A stretch of 64,000 nucleotides of DNA, taken from the NCBI RefSeq assembly GCF_013004645.1, contig NZ_JABEME010000003.1:124001-188000 (forward strand), written 5' to 3'. The notes under the pieces are model-generated. The model made no database searches. It was not told the origin of the DNA and saw only the letters and a list, made by a program, of their open reading frames with translations. The stretch is from Stenotrophomonas africana. GTDB lineage: Bacteria > Pseudomonadota > Gammaproteobacteria > Xanthomonadales > Xanthomonadaceae. Shown piece after piece: positions 33,473-42,081 of the stretch (positions are counted from its first letter, which is position 1; each line of letters opens with the position of its first letter). The translations under genes and the position numbers were made by a program.

Positions 33473-33517
33473 AATGCCTTGGCGCGGCCGTCACGGAACG
33501 CGCCGCGCCAGGGCATT
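33473..33517 (+). terminator. Long hairpin after GH3 gene
   Basis: AATGCCTTGGCGCGGC (33473-33488) pairs with GCCGCGCCAGGGCATT (33502-33517) with one G-T pair, starting 12 bases after the GH3 stop. It lacks a clear T-run but is very stable. Confidence 0.65.
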
Positions 33518-33652
33518 CGCTGGGCGGCTGGCACGGTATGATGCCGCAACCCCGGCACTTGCACTGATCGCAGCGGGCGCCTGCACGCCGATCAAATGCA
33601 CCGGAGAACCGGCGGCAGGGTCGATGGACGGCACCGCGCACGCCCCTACTCC

Positions 33653-34900
33653 ATGCTCGCTTCCCATTCTTCGCTCATCATCTGGATGGCGGTGGCCGTT
33701 GCCACTGTCGGCCTGCTGTTCCGTCCGTTCCGCATCCCGGAGTATGTGTGGGCGCTCGGTGCGGCGGCGTTGCTTCCGCTCAGCGGCACCGTGTCGTTCG
33801 GCACTACCTGGCACGCAGTCGCCGAAGGGCGTGACGTTTACCTGTTCCTGGTCGGCATGATGGTGCTGGCCGAGCTCGCCCGCCGCGAAGGGCTGTTCGA
33901 CTGGCTGGCGCTGTATGCGGTCCGCCACGCCGGCGGATCGGGGCGACGCCTGTTCGACCTGGTGTTCCTGGTCGGCACGCTGGTGACGGTGTTCCTGTCC
34001 AACGATGCCACGGCCGTGGTGCTGACGCCGGCGGTCTACGCCGCCTGCAAGGCGGCCCGCGCCAATCCCCTGCCCTACCTGTTCGTCTGTGCCTTCATCG
34101 CCAATGCGGCCAGCTTCGTGCTGCCCATTTCCAACCCGGCCAACCTGGTGGTGTACGGCCAGCACATGCCGCCGCTGCTGCAGTGGCTGGCGCAGTTCGC
34201 ACTGCCCTCGCTGGCGGCGATCGGTGCGACCTATCTTGTGCTGCGCTGGGTGCACCGGCGCGAGATCGCACAGCCGCTGGTGACCGCGCCAGAGCATCGC
34301 CCGCTGACCGTGGGCGGGCGCCTGAGTGCGCTGGGTGTGCTGTTCACCGGCACGGTGCTGCTGGTCACGTCCGCCTTGAACGGGCCGCTGGGCCTGACCA
34401 CCTTCTGTGCGGGTACGTTGAGCGTGGCGGCGGTAGCGATCCGCCAGCGACGCAGCCCGCTTCCGCTGCTGCGTCACGTGTCCTGGGGCGTACTGCCGCT
34501 GGTGGCCGGCCTGTTCGTACTGGTGGAAGCAGTGGCCCAGACCGGCGCCATCCAGAGTGCGGCCAGCGCGCTGCAGGCGCTGGCGAAGACGTCACCGCAC
34601 CAGGCCAGCTGGCTGGCCGGTGGCGTGGCGGCACTGCTGAGCAACGTGGCCAACAATCTGCCGGTTGGCCTGGCGGCTGGTTCGTTGGGGCAGATGGCGG
34701 ACCTGCCGGCGCAGACCCGTGCCGCATTGCTGGTCGGCGTGGATCTGGGCCCGAACCTGTCAGTGACCGGCTCGTTGGCCACGATGCTGTGGCTGATGGC
34801 GTTGCGTCGCGAAGGCGAGCATGTCAGCGCGCTCGATTTCCTGCGCGTGGGCGCGCTGGTGATGCCGCCTGCACTCATCGCTGCATTGTTGCTGCTGTGA
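33653..34900 (+). CDS. ArsB/SLC13-like ion transporter
   Basis: The 415-residue membrane protein has about 11 helices and follows the ion-transporter superfamily plan of ArsB and related anion carriers. Seen motifs are RDVYLFLVGMMVLAELARREG, TVFLSNDATAVVLTPAV and the paired re-entrant NPANLVVYG and LLSNVANNLPVGL, with symmetric N-P/N-N loops in each half. It resembles arsenite pumps, yet no arsR or arsC is adjacent, so the ion may be different. The start at MLASHSS is preferred because the upstream 19 residues are basic and non-conserved in appearance. Confidence 0.82.
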   Translation: MLASHSSLIIWMAVAVATVGLLFRPFRIPEYVWALGAAALLPLSGTVSFGTTWHAVAEGRDVYLFLVGMMVLAELARREGLFDWLALYAVRHAGGSGRRLFDLVFLVGTLVTVFLSNDATAVVLTPAVYAACKAARANPLPYLFVCAFIANAASFVLPISNPANLVVYGQHMPPLLQWLAQFALPSLAAIGATYLVLRWVHRREIAQPLVTAPEHRPLTVGGRLSALGVLFTGTVLLVTSALNGPLGLTTFCAGTLSVAAVAIRQRRSPLPLLRHVSWGVLPLVAGLFVLVEAVAQTGAIQSAASALQALAKTSPHQASWLAGGVAALLSNVANNLPVGLAAGSLGQMADLPAQTRAALLVGVDLGPNLSVTGSLATMLWLMALRREGEHVSALDFLRVGALVMPPALIAALLLL

Positions 34901-34925
34901 CCAGAATGCAGGCGGCGCCACGGCC

Positions 34926-36359
34926 CTAGAAGACCAGCTGCAGGCGGGTATTGAAGGTGGTGCCTTCATCCCTGCCCGCCGCACTGCCGCTGCGGTGGCG
35001 GGTCTGCCAACGCACGGCTTCGAACATCACCCGACTGAAATCGTTGAGGTACCAGTTCGCGCCCAGGGTCCACGCGTGGCCGGTACCGCCACTGGGCAGC
35101 TCGGCATAGTCCACGTCCTCGTAACGGCCCTTCAGCTCCCACGCGCCGCTGCCGCCGCGCGTCACCGGATCGGCGACCTTCACCTTGCCCCAGGTGCCGG
35201 CCTTGCCCGAATAGGACGGCAGCGCGCCCGCCAGGAACCCGCCGGCCGAGATCGCCCACGCCTGGTGGTCGCGATCGTAGCGACCGCTGGCATCGGCCCC
35301 GCGCAGGCTTCGCGTACCCCACTCGCCGGTTGCCCACGCCGGGCCGAAGAAGCCGGCCAGTTCCGCACCATAGGCGGTGCTGCGCTGGGCGCCCAGCAGC
35401 GTGCCCGGCGTGATCTTGACCAGATCGTTGAAATGCCCGGCGATGGCCGAACTGCGCACCACGCCGCTGGCCCCAGCGGGAATCTTCTCGTGGAAGGCCC
35501 ATGCGCCCAGGTGCAACGTGGCAGCAGCGGTATCCAGCGGATTCCAATGGACGCGGGTGGCCCAGGTCTGGCTGTCGTTGTCGGTGCCGCCGTTGTTGAG
35601 GTCGTTGCCGGCCACCGACAGGCTGGCATGCCACCCCTTTCCATACACGCGCTCGGTCAGCCCGACACCAAACAGGCCGCGCTGCGGCAGCATCAACGTG
35701 CCGACCACGTTGCGCTCCTGGAACGGCGTGTTGGAGGTGCTGCTGGAGCCATCGATACCGCGGTCGTTCAAGCGGTTGCCCATCGTGAGATCGGCCGGCA
35801 GGCCGAACAGCGTGTGGTCCAGCGTGGCGTAGACCGACTTCCAGGCCACCGCGTTGTCGGCGAAGTCGCCCTCCACCACCCAGCCCAGGGTGCCGTAGCG
35901 TCCTTCGGCCCCCAGGCGCACCGAACGGATCTCGGTACCAGAAACGTTGCGTTCGCTGACTGCGGAACCGTCAGTGCTGGAGGCGTCGACGAACAGGCGG
36001 CCACGGGGACGGAAAACGGTACTGCCGTCGGCGCTGCTGAACTCCGGTGCGCCCTTGGCCCAGGAGACCTTGGGCAACTTGGACTGTCCGGATTCCAGTG
36101 CGGCCACCCGCGTCTCCAGCGCAGGCACTGGGTGCGCGGGCGGTGCGGCCGCAGTGCCCTGCCCGCCCTCTACGGCGCGGAGGCGGGCCTCCAGTTGCTG
36201 GATCTGCAGCGCCTGCTGCTGCACCAGGCGTGACAGCTCGGCCTGGCTCAGCGGCGCAGGAAGCGAAGACGTGGACTGTGCGTCGGCATGGCCACTGGCC
36301 AACAGCAGGCCGAGCGCGACCGACAGCGCTGCCATCGGCAACACGGTGGGAGGGTTCAT
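34926..36359 (-). CDS. OprP/OprO-like outer-membrane porin
   Basis: The 477-residue protein has a signal peptide ending in GHADAQ, a coiled coil at about 40-90 (LSRLVQQQALQIQQLEARL) as in trimeric OprP-type porins, and a barrel with GRLFVDASSTDG, VRLGAEGRYGTLGWVVEGDFAD and the terminal FNTRLQLVF strand. OprP-type porins favour anions such as phosphate. It lies 130 bases after the ABC permease on the same strand, so here it probably serves the same unknown substrate as that transporter rather than phosphate. Confidence 0.88.
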   Translation of the reverse strand: MNPPTVLPMAALSVALGLLLASGHADAQSTSSLPAPLSQAELSRLVQQQALQIQQLEARLRAVEGGQGTAAAPPAHPVPALETRVAALESGQSKLPKVSWAKGAPEFSSADGSTVFRPRGRLFVDASSTDGSAVSERNVSGTEIRSVRLGAEGRYGTLGWVVEGDFADNAVAWKSVYATLDHTLFGLPADLTMGNRLNDRGIDGSSSTSNTPFQERNVVGTLMLPQRGLFGVGLTERVYGKGWHASLSVAGNDLNNGGTDNDSQTWATRVHWNPLDTAAATLHLGAWAFHEKIPAGASGVVRSSAIAGHFNDLVKITPGTLLGAQRSTAYGAELAGFFGPAWATGEWGTRSLRGADASGRYDRDHQAWAISAGGFLAGALPSYSGKAGTWGKVKVADPVTRGGSGAWELKGRYEDVDYAELPSGGTGHAWTLGANWYLNDFSRVMFEAVRWQTRHRSGSAAGRDEGTTFNTRLQLVF

Positions 36360-36491
36360 GGGCTCTCTCCGGCCAGCCGGCCCCCTGGCCTGGCGCTGGC
36401 CTGTTTCGGTGGTGCGGGGGAAGTTCGGGGGAGGAAGCGCGCGCCGCCGGATCGGCCCGGCGGCGCGTCAGGCGGGCTCAGCCCGGCCTGG

Positions 36492-37268
36492 TCAGCTGGT
36501 GGCCTGTGCCTGGGCGTTGGGGCGCCAGGTGATCAGCTTGTTCTCGACCACGTCCAGCAGGGCGTCGATGACCAGCACGAAGGCGGCCAGGATGATGATG
36601 CCGGCAAACACACCCACGGCATTGAAGTTGCCCTCGGCCTGCGCGATCAGGTAACCCAGGCCCGCCGAGGCGCCGAGGTACTCACCGATGATCGCGCCGA
36701 CCACCGCAAAGCCGACCGAGGTGCGCAGCGAGGACAGGATCCAGCTGGCCGCTGCCGGGAAGTAGACATGGCGCAGCAGGTCGCTGCGGCTCGCCCCGAG
36801 GATGCGCGCATTGGCCAGCACTACCGGGTTCACCTCACGCACGCCCTGCATGGCGTTGAAGAACGTGGTGAAGAACACCAGCGTGACCGCCAACGCCACC
36901 TTCGACCACAGGCCCAGGCCCAGCCACAGCACGAAGATCGGCGCCAGAACCACGCGCGGAATCGCGTTGAAGCCCTTGATGAAGGGATCCAGGATGCGCG
37001 CAGAGCGCCGGCTCAGGCCGAGCCAGACTCCGCCGGCCACGCCAAGGCCGGTACCGATGATGTACCCCAGCGCGGTTTCGGTCAGCGTGATGTAGACATG
37101 CTGGTAGAACGAGGTATCCGACAGCCAGGTCCAGGCCTGCTGCACGATCGCCGTTGGCGAGGGGAAGAAGAACGGATCGATCACGCCCAGCGCGATGCCG
37201 CCTTCCCAGCCACCGAACACGGCGATCACCAGGGCCAGCTGGATGAACTTGTCAGTCTTGGCGTGCAT
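36492..37268 (-). CDS. ABC transporter permease, SsuC/TauC-like
   Basis: The 258-residue permease has six predicted helices and the EAA loop (REVNPVVLANARILGASRSDLLRHVYFPAAASW) that couples to the ATPase. It belongs to the nitrate/sulfonate/taurine (SsuC/TauC/ThiX) type of permease. Its start overlaps the ATPase stop by 17 bases. With the lipoprotein binder and the ATPase upstream it forms a complete importer. The substrate is not fixed by sequence alone. Confidence 0.92.
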   Translation of the reverse strand: MHAKTDKFIQLALVIAVFGGWEGGIALGVIDPFFFPSPTAIVQQAWTWLSDTSFYQHVYITLTETALGYIIGTGLGVAGGVWLGLSRRSARILDPFIKGFNAIPRVVLAPIFVLWLGLGLWSKVALAVTLVFFTTFFNAMQGVREVNPVVLANARILGASRSDLLRHVYFPAAASWILSSLRTSVGFAVVGAIIGEYLGASAGLGYLIAQAEGNFNAVGVFAGIIILAAFVLVIDALLDVVENKLITWRPNAQAQATS

Positions 37269-38085
37269 AGCTCTTCTCCACTTCGCCGCGCAGGCAGGCC
37301 CAGATATCGCGGTACAGGTCGGTGAAACGGTCATCCAGCTTGATTTCGGCCACGTTGCGCGGCCGTTCCAGATCCACATCGAAACTGCGCACAACACGGC
37401 TGGCCGGGCCGGAGGACAGCACCACCACGCGATCCCCCAGGGCGATGGCTTCTTCCAGGTCATGGGTGATCAGGATCACCGAGCGCCGGTCTTCCTGCCA
37501 CAGCCGCAGCAGCTCGTTCTGCATCAGGTGGCGGGTGTGGATGTCCAGCGCCGAGAAGGGTTCATCCATCAGGATCACCTTCGGCTCGACGATCAGCGCC
37601 TGCGCCATCTGCACGCGCTTGCGCTGGCCACCGGACAGCTGATGGGGGTAACGATGCTCGAAGCCGGTCAGGCCGACCTTGGCCAGCCACGCATTGGCTT
37701 TGGCCTTGCGCTCGGCCTCGGGGACGCCGCGGAAGCGCAGGCCGAGTTCGACGTTCTGGTAAGCCGTCTTCCACGGCAGCAGCGCGTCCTGCTGGAACAG
37801 GTAGCCGACCGATTCCTGCACACCACTGACGGCGCGGCCGTCGATGCTGACCTGGCCGGAAGACGGCTTCAGCAGGCCCGCCACGGAATTGAGGATGGTG
37901 CTCTTGCCGCAGCCGGTGGGCCCGACGATGGCCAGGAACTCGCCGTCACCCACCTGGATGTCGACATCACGGACGGCGGTGAATTCGCCGAAGGACATGG
38001 TCACCTTGTTGATGGCGACCATGGTCTGTGCAGGCTCCAGCTGAGGTGCGCCATTGAACTGGCGCACGGTGGCATTGAGGGCCAT
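37252..38085 (-). CDS. ABC transporter ATPase, SsuB/TauB-like
   Basis: This 277-residue ATPase has Walker A GPTGCGKST (residues 55-63), the signature LSGGQRKRVQMAQAL, Walker B ILMDEPFSALD and the switch His in LITHDLEEA. It energises the adjacent permease. The start is preceded by GGAGGTAA, one of the strongest ribosome sites in the window. An N-terminal extension of about 20 residues before the first strand is slightly longer than in SsuB. Confidence 0.94.
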   Translation of the reverse strand: MALNATVRQFNGAPQLEPAQTMVAINKVTMSFGEFTAVRDVDIQVGDGEFLAIVGPTGCGKSTILNSVAGLLKPSSGQVSIDGRAVSGVQESVGYLFQQDALLPWKTAYQNVELGLRFRGVPEAERKAKANAWLAKVGLTGFEHRYPHQLSGGQRKRVQMAQALIVEPKVILMDEPFSALDIHTRHLMQNELLRLWQEDRRSVILITHDLEEAIALGDRVVVLSSGPASRVVRSFDVDLERPRNVAEIKLDDRFTDLYRDIWACLRGEVEKSYARQD

Positions 38086-38099
38086 GGGGTTACCTCCGC

Positions 38100-39158
38100 T
38101 TACGGTTGGGCGGCCGGCGCCGCAGCGTTGGCACGCTCGACGAAGGCATTGGTGTAGGTCCTGGACAGGTCGATGTTGGCCTTGGCCACATCCGTATTGA
38201 ATTCACGCAGCACCTTCAGTGGCGTCTCCAGGTCGGCCGGCGTGAAGCGGCCATCCCGGGTGAAGATCGCGCGGGCGTTCTCCACCGCGCGGGCATAGGT
38301 GGTGCGGTCGCCGGAGACATAGCTGTCCGGCAACGCCGCAACAATCTCCTCGGCACTGTTGTCGGCGATGAACTTCAATGCCATCTGCTCGGCACGGGCG
38401 ATTTTCTCGGCCGCCTCCGGGCGCTTGTCCAGGAAACTCTGGTTGGCGTACATCACTGAGGTCGGGTACAGGCCGCCGTAGACCTGGCGGGCGCCGTCGT
38501 CGCTGCGCGCGTCGAGGATGATCTTGCCGACCTTGCGTTCGGTGATCAGGGTGGCGGCAGGATCATAGTTGACCAGCAGGTCGATCTTGCCCTGCTCCAG
38601 CGCCGCGACCGCTGCGGCGCCCGAGCCGACGCCGATCAGCGAGATGCTGTCAGCCGGAATATCGTGCTGGGCGAGGAAGTGACGGACGAAGAAATCCGAC
38701 GATGAGCCCGGTGCGGTGATGCCGACCTTCTGGCCCTTGATGGTGTCCGGGCGGGCCGGATCGAAGGTGGCATCCTCGCGACCGGCCATCACCAGGCCCG
38801 AATTGCGCGAAAGCAGCACGAAGGCGACCACATCCTTGCCCTTGGCCTGCATCTGGATGGTGTGGTCGTAGAAGCCAACGGCCACATCGGTGGAGTTGGC
38901 CACCAGCGCCTGCAGCACCTTGGAGCCGCCCTGCGCGAAGTTCTCCGTCTTTACTTCGAGACCGACGTCCTTGAAATAGCCCTTGGCGTCGGCAATGAAG
39001 AACGGAAGGTTGTTGAGGTTGTAGGAACCGACGCTGATGCGCACCGGCGCGTTGTCAGCGCTGCCCGTGGACGCGCCTTCCGCGCGGCCGCTGTTGCTGC
39101 ATCCGGCCGCGGCCAGCCCGGCCGCGCACAGCGCGACCATCAGGAACTGCTTGTACAT
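38100..39158 (-). CDS. Lipoprotein substrate-binding protein, NMT1/SsuA-like
   Basis: The 352-residue protein has a lipobox LAAAGC with Cys20, so it is anchored as a lipoprotein. The NMT1/SsuA fold is shown by SVGSYNLNNLPFFIADAKGYFKD-like start, GLEVKTENFAQGGSKVLQALVA, and the ligand-site loop KVGITAPGSSSDF. GGGAGGG precedes the doublet ATGATG; the inner ATG at 39158 has the better spacing. Members bind sulfonates, aromatic acids, riboflavin or pyrimidine precursors. The adjoining PrpF-type isomerase suggests an organic acid, perhaps an unsaturated or aromatic carboxylate. Confidence 0.9.
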   Translation of the reverse strand: MYKQFLMVALCAAGLAAAGCSNSGRAEGASTGSADNAPVRISVGSYNLNNLPFFIADAKGYFKDVGLEVKTENFAQGGSKVLQALVANSTDVAVGFYDHTIQMQAKGKDVVAFVLLSRNSGLVMAGREDATFDPARPDTIKGQKVGITAPGSSSDFFVRHFLAQHDIPADSISLIGVGSGAAAVAALEQGKIDLLVNYDPAATLITERKVGKIILDARSDDGARQVYGGLYPTSVMYANQSFLDKRPEAAEKIARAEQMALKFIADNSAEEIVAALPDSYVSGDRTTYARAVENARAIFTRDGRFTPADLETPLKVLREFNTDVAKANIDLSRTYTNAFVERANAAAPAAQP

Positions 39159-39233
39159 CATCCCTCCCAGGAGTGAAGCATCTACGTTGTGGTGGTGGGC
39201 AGACACGCCTGTGCCGACCCGACCGGTTTCAGA

Positions 39234-40355
39234 TCATGCCGCTGACGTCCATTGGCGGGCTTGGGTGGCACTGGCCGCGGCGGACGCGGGCGATGTCGCG
39301 TATACGCGCCCCTCGAACAGGCGGCGTGCAGTGCGAACCACGCTGGCAATCACCGGCGAATCGCCCGAACTGCGACTGAGGCCCACCTCCAGGGCCCCGC
39401 TCGGATGTTCGAGGGTAATGCTGCCGGGAACGGACAGGCATCCGACCAAAGTGTGGGCCAGCGTGCCCGGCGTGACGGCGGCGGTGGCCAGGCCGACCGC
39501 GCCGGTAATGGCCAGTGCAGTGTGGCATTGGTGCGGCATGAAATAGCGCACCTGCAGATCGCCCCCATGTTGCGGCGCCGACAGCAGCACCGGCTTGGGA
39601 ATGACCTTGTTGCCAGCGTCGGCGATGCCCATGCGGGCGCCCGCCTCGATACGCAGCGCTTCGAGCCGCGTCAGCAGGGCGCTGTTCGCATTCAGCTCAG
39701 CGGGCAACGCATCGCCGCTCACGCCCAGGTCTTCGGCACGCACCAGCATCATCGGCATGGCGCAGTCCACCAGGCTGACGGGCACGCCATTGATGGTTTC
39801 CTGCGCGTGGCCGCTGGGCAGCAGCTTGCCGGTGCGGGCGCCTGCGGCATCAAGGAAGGAGAGCCTGACCGGCGCGGCCGATCCCGGCGTGCCGGCAATA
39901 CGCGTATCGCCGCGGTAGACCACATTGCCGCCCGGCGTTTCCACGGTGGCAATGATCAGTTTGCCGGTGTTGACGTTGTGGATGCGCACCTCGGTCTGCG
40001 GATCCTGTGCCGGCACCAGCCCACGTTCGATGGCGTACGGCCCCACCGCCGCCAGCATGTTGCCGCAGTTGGGCGACGTGTCCACCACCTGCTGCTCCAC
40101 CCGTACCTGGGCGAACAGGTAGTCCACGTCGGCGTCCGGACGACTCGAGCGGTCGATGATGGCCACCTTGCTGGTCAGCGCGTTGCCACCGCCGATGCCG
40201 TCGATCTGCAGCGGATGGCCCGAGCCCATCACTTCCAGCAGCAGGCGATCGCGTTCGGTGGTGTCCGCCGGCAGATCGCTGGCCAGGAAGAACGGGCCCT
40301 TGGAGGTGCCGCCGCGCATGAGCACGCAGGGAATGCTGAGCAGATCGTTGGACAT
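39234..40355 (-). CDS. PrpF-family isomerase (4-oxalomesaconate tautomerase-like)
   Basis: The 373-residue protein belongs to the PrpF family, which shifts double bonds in small tricarboxylic or keto acids (trans-aconitate isomerase, 4-oxalomesaconate tautomerase GalD). Family motifs include VLMRGGTSKG near the N-terminus, Cys97 in SPNCGNML and the second Cys in PHQCHTALAITGA, placed for two-base acid-base catalysis. No other gallate or protocatechuate genes are nearby, so the reaction here is open. It heads an operon with an ABC importer and a porin, and is divergent from a LysR regulator. Confidence 0.9.
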   Translation of the reverse strand: MSNDLLSIPCVLMRGGTSKGPFFLASDLPADTTERDRLLLEVMGSGHPLQIDGIGGGNALTSKVAIIDRSSRPDADVDYLFAQVRVEQQVVDTSPNCGNMLAAVGPYAIERGLVPAQDPQTEVRIHNVNTGKLIIATVETPGGNVVYRGDTRIAGTPGSAAPVRLSFLDAAGARTGKLLPSGHAQETINGVPVSLVDCAMPMMLVRAEDLGVSGDALPAELNANSALLTRLEALRIEAGARMGIADAGNKVIPKPVLLSAPQHGGDLQVRYFMPHQCHTALAITGAVGLATAAVTPGTLAHTLVGCLSVPGSITLEHPSGALEVGLSRSSGDSPVIASVVRTARRLFEGRVYATSPASAAASATQARQWTSAA

Positions 40356-40453
40356 ACGTGTGCTAGATTGATGCGTATAGGGGATGAATGGCCCCTCTGT
40401 GATTCGATACTGGCATGACCCCAATTGATCTGTGAATTGCTGATTTTTGGATG

Positions 40454-40476
40454 ATTGATACCTGATGAGCATCAAT
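40454..40476. promoter_or_regulatory. LysR-type box ATTGAT-N11-ATCAAT
   Basis: A perfect inverted repeat with an 11-base spacer fits the T-N11-A rule of LysR regulators. It spans the start codon of the LysR gene. Further ATTGAT half sites occur at 40367-40372 and 40424-40429 in the same divergent promoter. Confidence 0.65.
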
Positions 40477-41367
40477 TGTGAAATCCTGGATCTGCGCGCG
40501 TTCCTGCTGGTGTCCGAGACCCGCAGCTTCCACCGCGCCGCTGAAATCCTGCATGTGTCCCAGCCTGCACTCAGCCGGCGGATCCAGAAGCTGGAGCAGG
40601 CCGTGGGTTCGCCGCTGCTGGAGCGCACCACGCGCAGCGTCAGCACCACCGCCGTCGGTGAGAACCTGCTGCCGCTGGTGCGCCGCATGCTGGAAGAGTT
40701 CGATGGTTCGCTGTTCTCACTGCGTGGCCGGGAGGACACCCGCGGCGCCACCGTCACCATCGCGTGCCTGCCTACGGCGGCGTTCTACTTCCTGCCCAGC
40801 GTGATGGCACGTTTCCACGAAGCGCATCCCAACGTGCGCTTCCGCATCCTGGATATTCCTGCCACAGAGGGGCTACAGGCGGTGGAACGCGGCGAAGTCG
40901 AGTTCGGCATCAACTTCATGGGCGCCAACGATCCGAATCTCGACTTCGACGTGCTGGCCGAGGATCCGTTTGTGCTGGCGTGCAGGCGCGATCATCCGCT
41001 GGCCCGCAAGCGCAAGGTTGAATGGGCTGACCTGGCCGAGCATCAGCTGATCACGGTGCATCGCACCAGTGGCAACCGCACGCTGCTGGACGGCGCGTTG
41101 GCGCGCGAGAACCTCAAGCTGAGCTGGCACTACGAAGTGACCCACCTGTCCACGTCGCTGGGCATGGTCGAGGCAGGTATCGGCGTGTCGGTGCTGCCGA
41201 AGATGGCCACGCCGGACGGGGATCATCCCACCCTGGTGACACGTGCCATCGGCAACCCGGTGGTATCGCGCACGATCGGCATCGTCCGCCGCCGGGGCGC
41301 CCTGCTCTCGCCCACCGCCGAGCGGTTCCTTCAGATGCTGATGAGCCAGTGGCGCGGGGAGGCTTGA
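40465..41367 (+). CDS. LysR-family regulator of the prpF-ABC-porin operon
   Basis: The 300-residue protein has the LysR helix-turn-helix (FLLVSETRSFHRAAEILHVSQPALSRRIQKLE) and an effector domain beginning ATVTIACLPTAAFYFLPSVM. It is divergent from prpF with 109 bases between, the normal layout for a LysR activator and its target. ATTGAT half sites in that gap and across its own start codon are likely binding sites. The coinducer is probably the imported acid or its isomer. Confidence 0.92.
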   Translation: MSINCEILDLRAFLLVSETRSFHRAAEILHVSQPALSRRIQKLEQAVGSPLLERTTRSVSTTAVGENLLPLVRRMLEEFDGSLFSLRGREDTRGATVTIACLPTAAFYFLPSVMARFHEAHPNVRFRILDIPATEGLQAVERGEVEFGINFMGANDPNLDFDVLAEDPFVLACRRDHPLARKRKVEWADLAEHQLITVHRTSGNRTLLDGALARENLKLSWHYEVTHLSTSLGMVEAGIGVSVLPKMATPDGDHPTLVTRAIGNPVVSRTIGIVRRRGALLSPTAERFLQMLMSQWRGEA

Positions 41368-41436
41368 GGCGCGTTGCACCTGGCGGTACCTGGATCTCCA
41401 TGCACCGCGACATGGCAGACGCGCTTACACAGGGAA

Positions 41437-41458
41437 GCCGGCCCGCGGCCGGCACTAC
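41437..41458. repeat. SMAG-like REP hairpin
   Basis: GCCGGCCCGCGGCCGGC followed by ACTAC reads GTAGTGCCGGCCGCGGGCCGGC on the minus strand. This GTAG-headed stem is the form of REP elements in S. maltophilia. It lies between the LysR gene and the convergent DUF6622-like gene. Confidence 0.65.
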
Positions 41459-41465
41459 CCTGCAG

Positions 41466-41993
41466 TCAGCGTGCGGCTCTCAGCCCCTTGCCCGCCGCAT
41501 CCAACCGCAGCGAGGCCAGATAGCGGCAGTACTTGCCCACGAAGATGCCGGTGAAACCACCCGCCAGCAGCAGGTAGGCGGCACTGAAACCGGCGCTGGC
41601 GGACAGCGAAGGCGACACCGCGAATGCGACTTCGAACCCGTACTTCACCAGGAAGGTGATCAGCAGCAGCGGCAGCACGCTGAAATCCGCGCTGCGCCAG
41701 AGCTTACCGGTGCTGCGGTCCAGCGTCAGCTTCAGCCGATTCAACAGCAGCCAGGCAAGCGCGGCACCCGTGGCGATGCCGGCCAGCCACTCGCTCCAGG
41801 CGGTCAACGAAGTGCCGAATCGATGACTGATCGACCACGCACCCCAGACGGCGAACAGGAAGGGCACGATCGCCAGCTTCTGCAGCGAGGTCTCGCCCGG
41901 CTTCATGGCGGCGATGCCACGGGTGACCAGGAAGGCCAGGAGCAGCCAGACCCAGATCGGCGTCTGCGAGGCGAGTTGCTGGAGCATGTTCAT
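41466..41993 (-). CDS. DUF6622-like integral membrane protein
   Basis: The 175-residue protein has about five hydrophobic helices: WVWLLLAFLVTRGIAAM, LAIVPFLFAVWGAW, WLAGIATGAALAWLLL, VLPLLLITFLVKYGFEVAF and SAAYLLLAGGFTGIFVGKY. It matches small membrane proteins I associate with DUF6622, without known function. The start MNMLQQL at 41991-41993 is favoured over an upstream frame. It is convergent with the LysR gene and is followed upstream by the MetF-like gene on the same strand, 89 bases away. Confidence 0.75.
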   Translation of the reverse strand: MNMLQQLASQTPIWVWLLLAFLVTRGIAAMKPGETSLQKLAIVPFLFAVWGAWSISHRFGTSLTAWSEWLAGIATGAALAWLLLNRLKLTLDRSTGKLWRSADFSVLPLLLITFLVKYGFEVAFAVSPSLSASAGFSAAYLLLAGGFTGIFVGKYCRYLASLRLDAAGKGLRAAR

Positions 41994-42081
41994 GAGCGGT
42001 CCCCTTGATGAGTGGTGGCGAGGTAACCTCGCCTTGGCGCTCACTATTGGCTTTCACCCCGGTTGCAGCCAGTGACAGCTG

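Noticed and set aside
33653..34900. Assignment as an arsenic resistance operon
   Set aside because: Only the ArsB-like carrier is present; no arsR, arsC or arsH lies nearby, so the arsenic role is left open.
37252..39158. Naming the ABC genes ssuABC
   Set aside because: No alkanesulfonate monooxygenase or ssuE is in this operon, and the PrpF gene suggests another substrate.
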